Shown: positions 47,401 to 54,671 of the stretch, piece by piece
How the letters are laid out: every line of letters starts with the position of its first letter
Position numbering within the stretch: position 1 is the stretch's first letter
Origin: Reyranella sp.
GTDB taxonomy: Bacteria > Pseudomonadota > Alphaproteobacteria > Reyranellales > Reyranellaceae
Assembly (NCBI GenBank): GCA_022844015.1
Contig: JALHMO010000020.1
Location: forward strand, 1 to 54,671
Direction of reading: 5' to 3'
Length of the DNA stretch: 54,671 nt
Notes under the pieces: generated by a model
The model's input: only the letters and a program-made list of their open reading frames with translations
Told to the model about the DNA's origin: nothing
Database searches by the model: none
Position numbers and translations under genes: made by a program

Positions 47401-48055
47401 GAAGTCAATGGAAGAAGAGATTGGTGTCGAGCACGGTCACGCCCTTCTCATGGCGGTACTGGCGGAAGAGGAACGTAAGTCGCCAGGGGTGCTCTCCGGA
47501 AAGACCCTGATTGAGATTGGTACTACACGCGAGTTATGGCCGAACCAAGGTTCGACTGAGAAACTTGCAATTTTCACAGCTATGACAGACATGTATTTTA
47601 GAACTGTAGATATGGATCCTGCCAATACAAGACGTGCCAAGGAAGTGATCAAGTATATAAATCCTACTGCAAGAGCGATTACGATGAAAGGAGAGGAATA
47701 TCTTTCTGTGTATGATTCAGTGATTGACTATGTTTATTTAGATGCCTTTGACTGTTATCATGATAACCATTCTCAGCAGCGTAAGGATCGGTATCGAGAG
47801 CTACTAAATACAAGCATAACTGACGAAACGTGTTGGAGAATGCACGCCGATTGTGCGGAGTCTCTTATAGAGAAGATGAGAATTGGAGGCATCATCGTAA
47901 TTGATGACACATGGATCGACGCAGAGGGGACTTACACCGGAAAAGGCAAGCTCGCCGTGCCTATTCTGGAAAAGAGCGGCTTTAAAATTATAGCAAAGAT
48001 CGGTACGGCTATCGCTTTGAGGCGACCCAGGAAGCCGAATAGCCAGCTCAAGTAG
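44444..48055 (+). CDS. Membrane-anchored coiled-coil repeat protein with C-terminal methyltransferase-like domain
   Basis: 1203 residues. Two membrane helices at about 30-50 and 53-67; then about 860 residues of predicted coiled coil; within it eleven tandem 53-residue repeats (residues 356-938, e.g. DRQRLAALDNAQAALENTQT...), 159 bp each; then from about residue 965 a class I methyltransferase-like domain (LIEIGTTRELWPNQGSTEKL, YFRTVDMDPANTRRA, DYVYLDAFDCYHDNHSQQ, IGGIIVIDDTWID). Composition changes from GC-rich to AT-rich at about 47300, where the last domain begins. The TTG at 44444 overlaps the preceding gene; a GGAGGGGG tract at 44448 would instead serve the CTG at 44462. Proposed role: chain-terminating methyltransferase with a length ruler, analogous to WbdD, in this ABC-exported glycan locus. 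Function is inferred. Confidence 0.75.
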   Translation: MWRGHRLTSQRPFATEEPAGTEDRLVSGADVAILVALAALAIGLIFAPLLERAVGWTGIVLFLLCEARTRMLLAAVKRKVAAPERSSGEGAQGGHLPDEAVANCLRELTSRQNQLVVRLDALSRELTRARTVLINELPQWRSAIEQPISSRLLETDTRLSGKLDAGLEVMSQAQAKEVKERRGAVAQLESALGSTQHRLATEAAARAELTARVSEQSRTLIAVGKSVEGIGGRLDRGLAQLEGLSRTVGQAAQIAEERAERLVTAERSLDRLSISMEEETGRLRRLQSDVSAISALLDAERRRLGELTELQSRISERADENAALLSALSTAVDGYSAGASAVREALDLFRADAAADREKLIALDAAHAVLKSTQTRSTDELKMAMEARVAEIAALRDTVEALGVGAVADRQQLAALDSAQAALESIQTTSTDELKVAIEARIAETAAVRAALESLAAGTIADRQHLAALDNAQAALENTQTTSTDELKMAMEARVAEIAALRDTVETLAAGTVADRQRLAALDNAQAALENTQTTSTDELKMAMEARVAEIAALRDTVETLAAGTVADRQRLAALDNAQAALENTQTRSTDELKIAMEARVAEIAALRDTVETLAAGTVADRQRLAALDDAQAALESTQTRSTDELKVAMEARVAEASALRETVETLVAGTVADRQRLAALDDAQAALESTQTKSTDELKVAMAARVAEIAGLRASLGSLAAETVADRQRLAGLENAQAALESTQTKSADEFKVATEARAAEIVPLRETVETLAARTAADRQRLAALDSAQAALKSTHTKSADELRVAMEARAAEIAALRASLESQATEAVADRQRLAGLDNAQAALESTHTKSADELRVAMEARAAEIAALRASLESQATDAVADRQRLAGLENAQAVLESTQTRSTDALKVAMGVRARETVAVREMVEGLTTLVDADRQKFSALPAKLDQLSNSLAALRLQSVSLDLVSALRSVRLIWTQKSALKSMEEEIGVEHGHALLMAVLAEEERKSPGVLSGKTLIEIGTTRELWPNQGSTEKLAIFTAMTDMYFRTVDMDPANTRRAKEVIKYINPTARAITMKGEEYLSVYDSVIDYVYLDAFDCYHDNHSQQRKDRYRELLNTSITDETCWRMHADCAESLIEKMRIGGIIVIDDTWIDAEGTYTGKGKLAVPILEKSGFKIIAKIGTAIALRRPRKPNSQLK
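45509..47257 (+). repeat. Eleven in-frame 159-bp coding repeats
   Basis: Units begin at 45509 and every 159 bases to 47099; a degenerate twelfth start (DRQKFSALP) is at 47258. Units 3, 4 and 5 differ by only a few bases and are the best substrates for recombination; units 1, 2 and 11 are most diverged. At the protein level 53 equals six heptads plus one hendecad, compatible with a continuous coiled coil. Confidence 0.93.
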
Positions 48056-48075
48056 CAACTGATCCGCATCATCGC

Positions 48076-48091
48076 CACGGCTTTAGCCGTG
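48076..48091. terminator. Short hairpin between convergent genes
   Basis: CACGGC-ttta-GCCGTG, a six-base perfect stem, lies 20 bases after the stop of the repeat protein and before the end of the convergent methyltransferase. No T-run; weak candidate. Confidence 0.35.
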
Positions 48092-48187
48092 TAGAAAACG
48101 GGTCGGTTATCTCCTAGTGGCCTTGCGAACGAGCGAAGGTGCCGATCTTGACCCGGCAACGGCAAGCGTATGACGAACATCCCGCAT

Positions 48188-48859
48188 CTAGGCATTAGGC
48201 GTCACGGGTCGCCGCAGGACCGAAATGCAGTCGTGGTCGTTCCTGAAAGTCTGCTTAACAATTTCTAGGCCAACCCCTTGGGCGAACTCCGCCATCTTCT
48301 CCAGCGTCATGTCTGTGCGGTGACCCTGCTCGCGCATCCCCTTTCCACTGTGGTCGAGCCAGAGAATGCCGCCCGGAACGATTCTGTCGGCGAGTTGGCG
48401 CACGTACCCGTGGACAATGTCCGGGTGGACATGCACGAGGCTGTCAAACGAGGCGATTAGGTCATAGTCGAGACTCTCGAGCATGTCGCACGAAAGACCA
48501 TCGTTGCAATAGTATCTCTGCTTGATGGGAATCTGTTGGAACCGCGACCGGCATATGGTCAAGCATGCTTGATTCATGTCTAGGAAATCGATTTCCTTTG
48601 CATAGCGCATCAACTCGACTGAGAAGCGGCCAGCACCGCAAGCAAGTTCCAATATCTTGAGGTTGTACCTGTTGTTTGTATGCTCACGAAGAAAGCGATC
48701 AGCAAGCCACGCGATGTTCGCGGGGCGTTGCACGACGCCCCCATCCCATTGATACCCCAATGCATCGCGCCGGGACCACTCTTCAGCGTCGCCCCATCGG
48801 TGGCGGTTCATCTCCACATTGGCCTGTACGTTAGTGATCGACGGTCTTACCTTGGTCAA
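48188..48859 (-). CDS. Class I SAM-dependent methyltransferase
   Basis: SAM-binding motif KILELACGAGRFSVELMRYA, acidic DFLDMNQACL, motif CDMLESLDYDLIASFDSLVH, and IVPGGILWLDHSG. About 223 residues from TTG 48859, which has GGAGGG seven bases upstream (48867-48872); the frame also stays open to a TTG at 48874, which lacks any ribosome site. Context suggests methylation of a glycan sugar. Moderately AT-rich. Confidence 0.82.
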   Translation of the reverse strand: MTKVRPSITNVQANVEMNRHRWGDAEEWSRRDALGYQWDGGVVQRPANIAWLADRFLREHTNNRYNLKILELACGAGRFSVELMRYAKEIDFLDMNQACLTICRSRFQQIPIKQRYYCNDGLSCDMLESLDYDLIASFDSLVHVHPDIVHGYVRQLADRIVPGGILWLDHSGKGMREQGHRTDMTLEKMAEFAQGVGLEIVKQTFRNDHDCISVLRRPVTPNA

Positions 48860-48999
48860 TTCGCAGCCCTCCAATAGTGGAATAGCATTCGGCTAACAGG
48901 CTTCGCGGGGCTTCCCGGCTTGCGGAATTGCACTCCGCGCAGAGGATTTGGACCAGCTACTCAATGCAATGTATTTACCAAACCCAATTCAGATTCCGC

Positions 49000-49785
49000 T
49001 TACAAACTTTGTGAAAAATTCGGGAAATGCCTATGCGATATATTGCTCACTATCCTTCTGTCGACGTAAGGTGGAAAAGCAAAATAATCGTATAGGCCGG
49101 CGGCACGCAAACTATCCAGAAAGATCGCCGCATTCTCCAAATCATGCCCTAGCAAGTCGCATAGTTCATAACCTAGATCGCGGAGCAAATTAAACACCTC
49201 TTCCGGCTGTGCCCCATGCAATCCGAGAGTCTCTAATCCACACTCAAAGTGAATGACGGGAGTACCCACCTTAAGCGTCTCGATAAGCCCTCTCATAACA
49301 TGAAATTCGGCACCCTCTACATCTATCTTAACAAATCGACAATCTTCCTTCCTGTTACATTCTGCGTCTACCGTTGTCTGAGGCAGCGCCAACTCTTGCA
49401 CATTGGCTGTCTCACGCAGCCCCGTACGCAACACCGAGGCGCTCTTGCCTGGATCGTTCTTCACATAATTAAATCGCACCTCTGGCCGGCCTACATCACC
49501 CAAGACCGCATTGATCAATGTGACGTTCTTGAACCCACCGGCCTCCAACCTCCTCTCAAGTATATTGCATTTTTCAGTAATGGGCTCAAAGGCAAATACA
49601 TGGCCTAAGTGTCCAACGGCACCTGCCATCGGGAGAGTGTGCTTGCCGGTGTGGGCGCCGCAGTCAATTGCTACGCTACCCGGCGACAGCACCTTTAAGT
49701 AGACATCCTTGATAATACTTTCGAATACGGCAGGAGCATCCGCATAACGGGCCCTCAGCTCCCGGTACAATCGCCTGAATTCCAT
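49000..49785 (-). CDS. FkbM-family methyltransferase
   Basis: 261 residues, AT-rich. SAM motif VAIDCGAHTGKHTLPMAGAV, acidic VFAFEPITEKCNILERRLEA, FkbM core CRFVKIDVEGAEFHVMRGLI, VIHFECGLETLGLHG. AGGAAG (49794-49799) lies eight bases before the ATG. Separate from the upstream kpsM-like gene by 79 bases. The second FkbM in the locus; not closely similar to the one at 27 kb. Confidence 0.87.
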   Translation of the reverse strand: MEFRRLYRELRARYADAPAVFESIIKDVYLKVLSPGSVAIDCGAHTGKHTLPMAGAVGHLGHVFAFEPITEKCNILERRLEAGGFKNVTLINAVLGDVGRPEVRFNYVKNDPGKSASVLRTGLRETANVQELALPQTTVDAECNRKEDCRFVKIDVEGAEFHVMRGLIETLKVGTPVIHFECGLETLGLHGAQPEEVFNLLRDLGYELCDLLGHDLENAAIFLDSLRAAGLYDYFAFPPYVDRRIVSNISHRHFPNFSQSL

Positions 49786-49864
49786 TTCTTACACTTCCTG
49801 CAAGGGGCGAAGCATTAGGTGATTGGCGTAGCGCGCGTCAGCCTGTCCTGCCGAACGAAGCTCC

Positions 49865-50665
49865 CTACTGCAGCCTTATCCAGGCGCGAACTCTTTGTAC
49901 GCTCAGCATGCCGACGAAGGGCAGGATCAGCGCCCAAACAGAGAAGTACGCGAAATCATAGTAGGTCGTAGCTGCCTCCCCAAAGTACCCGGCACGAAAC
50001 ACCTCGTAGCAGTGAACCATCGGATTGAGCAGAACAGTTTTTTGTGCCCAGGATGGCAGCCAGTCGACCATGAAGAAGGCGCCCGAGATTGGAATCGTCA
50101 CATACTGAAACGGCTGGATCAATCGCTCCGCGGTCTCCGATCGTTCAGTGATCGCAGCAATGATTGCCCCGCAGCCCATTGCCAGCCATGCCATCATGGC
50201 CCAGCCGATCAGTAGCAGGTCCAGCCGGGCGATCGCCGACACGATACCGGCCGTGTAAAGGCCGCCCCAGACGACGAGAAGAGCCGTTGATGTGGCGACG
50301 AATTCGAGGCTAAGACGCGACACCAGGATGTCAAAGGGCGTGATCGCCCGGTGATAGAGCAGCGGCGCCGAGCGCCGGAATATCGTGATAGGCGCGTTCG
50401 TCATATGCCGCCACAAAGTCAGCGGCATGTAACCCGTGAGGACGATCTCTACGAGCTTCATGCCGTGCTTCATCTCACCCATCGTGAAGGACCAGACGAT
50501 CATGACGCCGACGGTCAGCAGCAGGGGCTCCAGGATCGCCCAGACGAAACCGATGTTATTGCGGCCGTAGCGCATCATCAGGTCACGCAGGACGAGCGCG
50601 CGGATGTTCCGGGCTTGGATGGCGAAGCCTGCCAGCGGAGAGCTTTTACCTGGCGACATGCTCAC
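49865..50665 (-). CDS. ABC-2 polysaccharide export permease (KpsM/Wzm-like)
   Basis: Inner-membrane half of an exporter for capsular or O-type glycan. Six hydrophobic segments in 266 residues; the N-terminal amphipathic run NIRALVLRDLMMRYGRNNIG and GFVWAILEPLLLTVGVMIVW are hallmarks, as are the late GAFFMVDWLPSWAQKTVLLNPMVHCYEVFR and the final VGMLSVQRVRAWI. Start is GTG 50665 or ATG 50659, both inside the 3' end of the upstream KpsE-like gene, so the two are coupled. The partner ATPase is encoded across the divergent gap at 53.2 kb. Confidence 0.9.
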   Translation of the reverse strand: MSMSPGKSSPLAGFAIQARNIRALVLRDLMMRYGRNNIGFVWAILEPLLLTVGVMIVWSFTMGEMKHGMKLVEIVLTGYMPLTLWRHMTNAPITIFRRSAPLLYHRAITPFDILVSRLSLEFVATSTALLVVWGGLYTAGIVSAIARLDLLLIGWAMMAWLAMGCGAIIAAITERSETAERLIQPFQYVTIPISGAFFMVDWLPSWAQKTVLLNPMVHCYEVFRAGYFGEAATTYYDFAYFSVWALILPFVGMLSVQRVRAWIRLQ

Positions 50666-51845
50666 GGATCCCCGAAAACACCAGCCAGCCGATGAGAATC
50701 AACAGCAGGTTGGCGAACAGCACGGTCAAGGTGAGCCGGATCCGCTCCGGCTGCGTCGAGTAGTCCGGCACGTGCGGCTCGACCACGCGCTCGAGGTAGA
50801 GCTGCTGGCGCGCCGCCTCGTCGCGCGCACGCACCAGCTCGGCTTCCGCCGCAGCCAGGCGCTTCTGGGCGAAATCGCGCTCCAGGCTCAGGCGCTCGTA
50901 GTCGGCGACACGGTCGGCGAGGCCGCCGGAGTCCTTGCCGATGCGGGCGCGCTCCTGGGCGATCTGCTGCTCGAGCGCCGCCTCCTTGCGCTTGAGGCCC
51001 GGCATCTGCGGGCTGGCGCCGGAGCCGGCCTGCAGCTCGCGGATCTGCGCGCGCGTCGCCGCCAGCTCGGCCGAGAGCTGGGCGATCAGCTCGCCCAGGG
51101 TGGCGGCGTTGTGCGCCGGGTCGATGGTGAGCTCGCGATTGCGGAAGGTCGTGAGAGCGAGCTGGGCCGCGATCAGGCGCTGCTGCGACTGCTCGAGATC
51201 GGCCTGGGCGACACGAATGGCATCGGCCTTGGCCCGCGCATTCATGCGATTGACCAGCGCCTCGCCCTGGTCGAGCAGCGAGGCGGCAATGGCGCGCGCG
51301 TCGGTGGGGTCGAACGCCCTCACCTTCAGGGTGGTCACGCCGGTCGTCCCGGAATGGGTCGCCGAGACCATGCGCTGGAAGTAGGAATAGAACTCCTCCT
51401 CGCGGTCGCGATAAAGAATCGACGGGAAGCGCGCCAGGAAATCGGCATGCGCGACGCGGAACATCGAGTCGAGCGGCAGGATCGGCCGCAGGCGCGCGAT
51501 GGCGTCGCGCGACTTGATGAAATCCTGCACCGCGTAGGAATCGTCCTGCGAGCGCATCAAGCCGAGGCTCGTCAGCATCGTGAGCCCGACCGGCATGTTC
51601 TGGCGGCTCGCCGACTTGACCACGAAGCGGGCCTCGGACTCGTATTGATCCGTCGCGATCAGCCCGAAATAGACGATCGCGAACCACGTCGGCAGGCCGA
51701 GCACCAGCCACAGGAGAATCGTCCGGCCGCGACGCGCGAAGAAGCCGGCACGCGGCGACCCGGATGGCGGCGCGCGCACGCGCTCGTCCCCGTCGCCGGC
51801 GCCTGGCGGCCATCTGCCCAATCGATCGGATTCGGAGATACTCAC
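50646..51845 (-). CDS. Polysaccharide export inner-membrane co-polymerase (KpsE/CtrB-like), copy 1
   Basis: Spans the periplasm and links the ABC exporter to the outer-membrane channel. 399 residues: a cytosolic charged tail, TM1 at about 41-61, a periplasmic domain with YESEARFVVKSASRQ and AVQDFIKSRDAIARLRP, a long coiled coil (about 215-345), LERVVEPHVPDYSTQPERIR just before TM2 at about 370-390. Start GTG 51845 with GGAGGG three bases upstream. It overlaps the kpsM-like gene. Confidence 0.87.
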   Translation of the reverse strand: MSISESDRLGRWPPGAGDGDERVRAPPSGSPRAGFFARRGRTILLWLVLGLPTWFAIVYFGLIATDQYESEARFVVKSASRQNMPVGLTMLTSLGLMRSQDDSYAVQDFIKSRDAIARLRPILPLDSMFRVAHADFLARFPSILYRDREEEFYSYFQRMVSATHSGTTGVTTLKVRAFDPTDARAIAASLLDQGEALVNRMNARAKADAIRVAQADLEQSQQRLIAAQLALTTFRNRELTIDPAHNAATLGELIAQLSAELAATRAQIRELQAGSGASPQMPGLKRKEAALEQQIAQERARIGKDSGGLADRVADYERLSLERDFAQKRLAAAEAELVRARDEAARQQLYLERVVEPHVPDYSTQPERIRLTLTVLFANLLLILIGWLVFSGIREHVAR

Positions 51846-52048
51846 GCGCCCTCCACCGACGGCACGCGACCCGAAACGAGCGGGTCGACGCCAATATCTT
51901 TACAAGCCCGCAGGACGCACTTAAGGTTGTGCCCGCTATATTGCAACGAGACGGCATCGCAAATCGCTTCCGCAGCGGTTGCGTATTCTACCGCTGATCG
52001 CCACCTGATACTCGCTCCGGACAAGATACTCGAACGGGAAACCAGGCC
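51846..52048. promoter_or_regulatory. Divergent promoter region of the two export operons
   Basis: About 200 bases, lower in GC, between two KpsE-like genes reading away from each other. Candidate tataat-like words (ctatattg around 51936-51943) lie near the middle, but no operator symmetry is clear. Confidence 0.4.
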
Positions 52049-53263
52049 ATGCCCGACGCCGCGAACCTGACATCCTACGCGCGCCTGCTGAAGCTGACGC
52101 CCGTCATCGACCTGCCGGACCAGGGCCGGGTCGTCGAGCCGGCGCCCGAGGCCGGCGCGCGGCGCAAGCTCGACCTTCGCCCGCTGCGCGGGCTGCTGCT
52201 GTTCGTGCTGCTGCCGGCCCTCGCCGGGGCGGTGTATTTCGGCGTTATCGCCGCCGACCGCTTCGAATCGGAGGCGCGCTTCGTCATCCGCACGCCGGGG
52301 ACGCAGATGCCCAGCGCGGCGCTCGCCAGCCTGATGCAGAATGCCGGCGTCGCGCGCGGCGCCGACGATGCCTACGTCGTCCGCGACTACCTCGAATCGC
52401 GCGACGCCATGGCCTACCTCGAGCGGAAGGCGGGCCTGCGCGAGGCGGTCGCCAGCGAGAAGGCGGACGTGCTGTGGCGCTTCCCCAACTTCTTCACCTC
52501 GAACACGCAGGAAGGCCTGCACTGGCACTACGGGCGGCTGCTCTCGGTCGACTACGACACGACGACGGGCGTCTCGACGCTGCGCATGGAGGCGTTCACG
52601 CCGCAGGAGGCCGAGCGGCTGACGACGGCCCTGCTGGAAGCCTCGGAGCTGCTGATCAACCGGCTGAACGAGCGGGCGCGGCGCGACGCGATCGCCTTCG
52701 CCGAGCAGGAAGTCGAGCGCATGCGCCAGCGCACGATGGCGGCACAGGCGAAGCTGACGGCGTTCCGCGAGCGCGAGACGCTGATCGACCCGAGCCACGC
52801 CACGCTGGCCGTCCTGGAAGGGATCGCCCGGCTCTCCCAGGACGTCGCCCTGGTCAACGTGCAGATCCGCGAGCTGCGCGCCGGCTCGCCCGGCGGGCCG
52901 CAGCTGGTCGCGCTGCGCAAGCGCCAGGCGGCGCTCGAGGCGCAGATCGCCGCCGAGCGCAAGCGGCTGGCCGGCGACGTGACGGCGATCGCGCCGCGCA
53001 TCGCCGAGTTCGAGCAGCTGGTGCTGGAGCGGGAATTCTCCGAGCGCGCGCTGATGGCGGCCCTCGCCGCCGTGGAGACGGCGCGCCTGGAGGCGCAGCG
53101 CCAGCACGTCTATGTCGAGCGGGTCGCCGAGCCCAGCCTGCCCGATCACCCGGCCTACCCGCGGCGCATCCTGTGGAGCCTGGCGATCCTCGTGATCGCC
53201 TATGCCGTGTTCCGGATCGGCAAGTCGCTGGTCGACGATGCCCGCAATCACGTCGCCTCGTGA
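52049..53263 (+). CDS. Polysaccharide export inner-membrane co-polymerase (KpsE/CtrB-like), copy 2
   Basis: Second paralogue, 404 residues with the same architecture: cytosolic tail, TM1 at about 47-66, RFESEARFVIRTPGTQMP, AYVVRDYLESRDAMAYLERK, coiled coil about 220-350, VERVAEPSLPDHPAYPRRIL and TM2 at about 377-393. It has the same motif order as copy 1 but clearly diverged sequence, so the duplication is old. Followed by the KpsT-like ATPase gene. Confidence 0.87.
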   Translation: MPDAANLTSYARLLKLTPVIDLPDQGRVVEPAPEAGARRKLDLRPLRGLLLFVLLPALAGAVYFGVIAADRFESEARFVIRTPGTQMPSAALASLMQNAGVARGADDAYVVRDYLESRDAMAYLERKAGLREAVASEKADVLWRFPNFFTSNTQEGLHWHYGRLLSVDYDTTTGVSTLRMEAFTPQEAERLTTALLEASELLINRLNERARRDAIAFAEQEVERMRQRTMAAQAKLTAFRERETLIDPSHATLAVLEGIARLSQDVALVNVQIRELRAGSPGGPQLVALRKRQAALEAQIAAERKRLAGDVTAIAPRIAEFEQLVLEREFSERALMAALAAVETARLEAQRQHVYVERVAEPSLPDHPAYPRRILWSLAILVIAYAVFRIGKSLVDDARNHVAS

Positions 53264-53993
53264 TCTTCCGGTGACCGCCATCGCGTCAGCCTCCGCACCG
53301 GCAGGTCTCGACCAGGCGAGCGCTGCCGCGGGTGCGGCGGCGCGCTGCGTCGAGGCGATCGAGGTGACCAAGATATTCCACACCGAGCAGGGCCCGGTGC
53401 GCGCCGTGGATCATGTCTCGTTCCGCGTCGGCGCCGGCGAGCGGCTCGGCATCCTGGGCGCCAACGGCGCGGGGAAGTCGACGCTGATCCGCATCCTGTC
53501 CGGCATCCTGACGCCGACCTCGGGCGAGGTGCGGCGCGGGCTCACGCTGTCGTGGCCGCTCGCGCTGGGCGGCGGCTTCGAGGGGGAGCTCACCGGCTAC
53601 GACAACGTGCGGTTCCTGAGCGGCCTGTACGGCCTGCCGTTCCGCGAGACCTACGACTACGTGCAGGATTTCTCCGAGCTGGGACGGTTCATGCAGGTCC
53701 CGGTGCGCTTCTATTCCGACGGCATGCGCATGCGGCTCGCCTTCGCGCTGTCGCTGGCCATGAACTTCGAGTGCTACCTGATCGACGAGGTGATCCTGGT
53801 CGGCGATCGCCGCTTCCAGCTCAAGTGCCACGACGAGCTGTTCGGCCGGCGCGCCCACTGCGGCATGATCATGGCCGTGCACTCCGCCCACACGATCCAG
53901 GAATACTGCCAGAGCGCGCTGATCATGAAGGCGGGGCGCGGCCGCATCCTCACCGACCTCAAGCTGGCGGCACGGATCTACGGGGAGCTGTAG
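53238..53993 (+). CDS. Polysaccharide export ABC ATPase (KpsT/Wzt-like)
   Basis: Energises export with the permease at 50 kb. Walker A GANGAGKST, A-loop/D-loop context AVDHVSFRVGAGERLGILGA, KpsT-type signature FYSDGMRMRLAFALSLAMNF, Walker B CYLIDEVILVGD, H-loop MAVHSAHTIQEYC. About 251 residues, without a Wzt-type carbohydrate-binding C-terminal domain, so of the KpsT rather than Wzt-CBM type. Start ATG 53238 overlaps the KpsE-like gene; a GTG at 53271 is an alternative. No clear ribosome site for either. Confidence 0.9.
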   Translation: MPAITSPRDLPVTAIASASAPAGLDQASAAAGAAARCVEAIEVTKIFHTEQGPVRAVDHVSFRVGAGERLGILGANGAGKSTLIRILSGILTPTSGEVRRGLTLSWPLALGGGFEGELTGYDNVRFLSGLYGLPFRETYDYVQDFSELGRFMQVPVRFYSDGMRMRLAFALSLAMNFECYLIDEVILVGDRRFQLKCHDELFGRRAHCGMIMAVHSAHTIQEYCQSALIMKAGRGRILTDLKLAARIYGEL

Positions 53994-54001
53994 CGACTCA
54001 T

Positions 54002-54083
54002 CGCTGGGATCGCGCCACTCCAGTGGCGCATCATCGGCTGCTCCAAGGGAGAAGGGCGCCACTGGAGTGGCGCGCTCCCAGCG
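54002..54083. terminator. Long inverted repeat between convergent genes
   Basis: Arms cgctgggatcgcgccactcc... (54002-54029) and its inverted copy (54056-54083) match at 27 of 28 positions around a 26-base spacer, each arm itself containing a small gccactcc/ggagtggc palindrome. It fills the gap between the KpsT-like gene and the convergent gene, fitting a bidirectional terminator or a dispersed palindromic repeat. Confidence 0.75.
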
Positions 54084-54085
54084 GA

Positions 54086-54671
54086 TCATCGCACTTCCTC
54101 CAGCGCGACCTCGATCAGCGCGACCTGGCCTTCGAGCGTCGACTCCTGGCTGATCAGGCGCAGCTCCACGGGATGCATCGGGTCGGCGACCTGGAACTCG
54201 AGCTCGAGGGTGAAGATGCCGCCACGTGCCGTCTCGAAGAAGCCGCGCGAGACCAGGCCACCGCAATCGGCCTCGAGGATGAACGGCATCTTGCCGACGT
54301 CGGGGCTGAAGCCGAGCCAGGCGCGCGCCAGCCACCGTCCCTCGGGCAGCGGCAGGTAGGGACCGTAGGCCAGGATGCGTGCCCGCCCGGCGAGCTCGAT
54401 CAGCGCCGGCAGGTGCTGGCCCGGCGCGTCGCCCTGGAGAAAGACCTCGCGCGGCCAGCGCACGGCGAGCGGGCCGTTGTGCGGCGCCGCCGCGAACAGC
54501 GGCGCGAGGTAGCTCCCCGTCAGGAGATCGCCGGGCGGGCCGAAGCCTGTCGCGCGTTCCGCCGAGACCGGCGCGATGAGCGCCGATTCCACGACGTTCT
54601 GACCAAGACTTGCAGCGAAAGCCACGGCTGAGACGAACGGCATCGCCCTGATCGCGGCGAATGCGTCCTTA
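54086..54671 (-). CDS. Protein of unknown function with C-terminal YGPYLPLP beta domain, possibly 5'-truncated by the window
   Basis: Reads 185 residues from ATG 54643, but the frame stays open to the window edge, so the true start may lie outside. The C-terminal part (ARILAYGPYLPLPEGRWLAR... FTLELEFQVADP, ending VALIEVALEEVR) resembles the C-terminus of the 1028-residue glycosyltransferase-like protein at 35 kb (FYGPYLRLPPGAYQARADLH), suggesting a shared beta-sandwich, maybe glycan-related, module. Nothing in the N-terminal part is recognised. Confidence 0.55.
   Translation of the reverse strand, partial: KDAFAAIRAMPFVSAVAFAASLGQNVVESALIAPVSAERATGFGPPGDLLTGSYLAPLFAAAPHNGPLAVRWPREVFLQGDAPGQHLPALIELAGRARILAYGPYLPLPEGRWLARAWLGFSPDVGKMPFILEADCGGLVSRGFFETARGGIFTLELEFQVADPMHPVELRLISQESTLEGQVALIEVALEEVR

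Overview
The window looks like chromosome of a high-GC alphaproteobacterium. Evidence: GC-rich coding with strong third-position GC, GTG/TTG starts, two tripartite-tricarboxylate (Bug/TctC) receptors, a yejABEF peptide importer, a CaiB/BaiF CoA-transferase, and an encapsulin/encapsulated-ferritin pair very like the Rhodospirillum type. A Rhodospirillales or Reyranella-like host is my inference; no rRNA, tRNA or ribosomal protein gene is present to place it. I saw no transposase, integrase, phage gene or CRISPR array.

Region 1 (1-24.5 kb) is mostly housekeeping and transport: a truncated RND-efflux adaptor; an OprD-like and a DcaP-like porin; a two-gene iron-storage nanocompartment (ferritin-like cargo translationally coupled to encapsulin); an amidase broken by a one-base frameshift; a small membrane protein; a secreted alpha/beta hydrolase; a class III CoA-transferase; a GrdB-family reductase subunit interrupted by an in-frame UGA that is followed at the right distance by a bacterial-SECIS-like hairpin, hence a probable selenoprotein; a TctC receptor; yejABEF; a GhrA-like dehydrogenase; a CBS-BON protein; an M17 aminopeptidase; a glutathione transferase; a ModA-like binding protein without signal peptide; and plsY.

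Region 2 (24.4-28.1 kb) is rich in repeats: three tandem 186-bp units, a GACCGA microsatellite, and two of the three copies of a MITE-like palindromic element whose ends read CCATAGGCG-TTAA. The third copy lies at 2.8 kb. A second, unrelated family of long perfect palindromes sits at 12.4 and 14.7 kb, the latter inside the yej operon.

Region 3 (27-54.7 kb) is a surface-glycan locus. It holds two FkbM methyltransferases, several glycosyltransferases (two of them over 1000 residues and multidomain), galE, an acylneuraminate-type cytidylyltransferase with a coupled 2-hydroxyacid dehydrogenase, a truncated IlvD/Edd dehydratase, a DUF1800/DUF1501 pair, a membrane-anchored coiled-coil protein with eleven 53-residue repeats ending in a methyltransferase-like domain, and an ABC-2 export system (KpsM-like permease, KpsT-like ATPase, two KpsE-like co-polymerases in divergent transcription units). 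Base composition falls sharply at about 41.4-43.7, 47.3-48.1 and 48.9-49.8 kb, consistent with acquired segments. The most attractive hypothesis here is that the repeat protein is a WbdD-like chain-terminating methyltransferase with a molecular ruler for ABC-transporter-dependent glycan export. The selenoprotein at 10.2-11.2 kb is the other main find.
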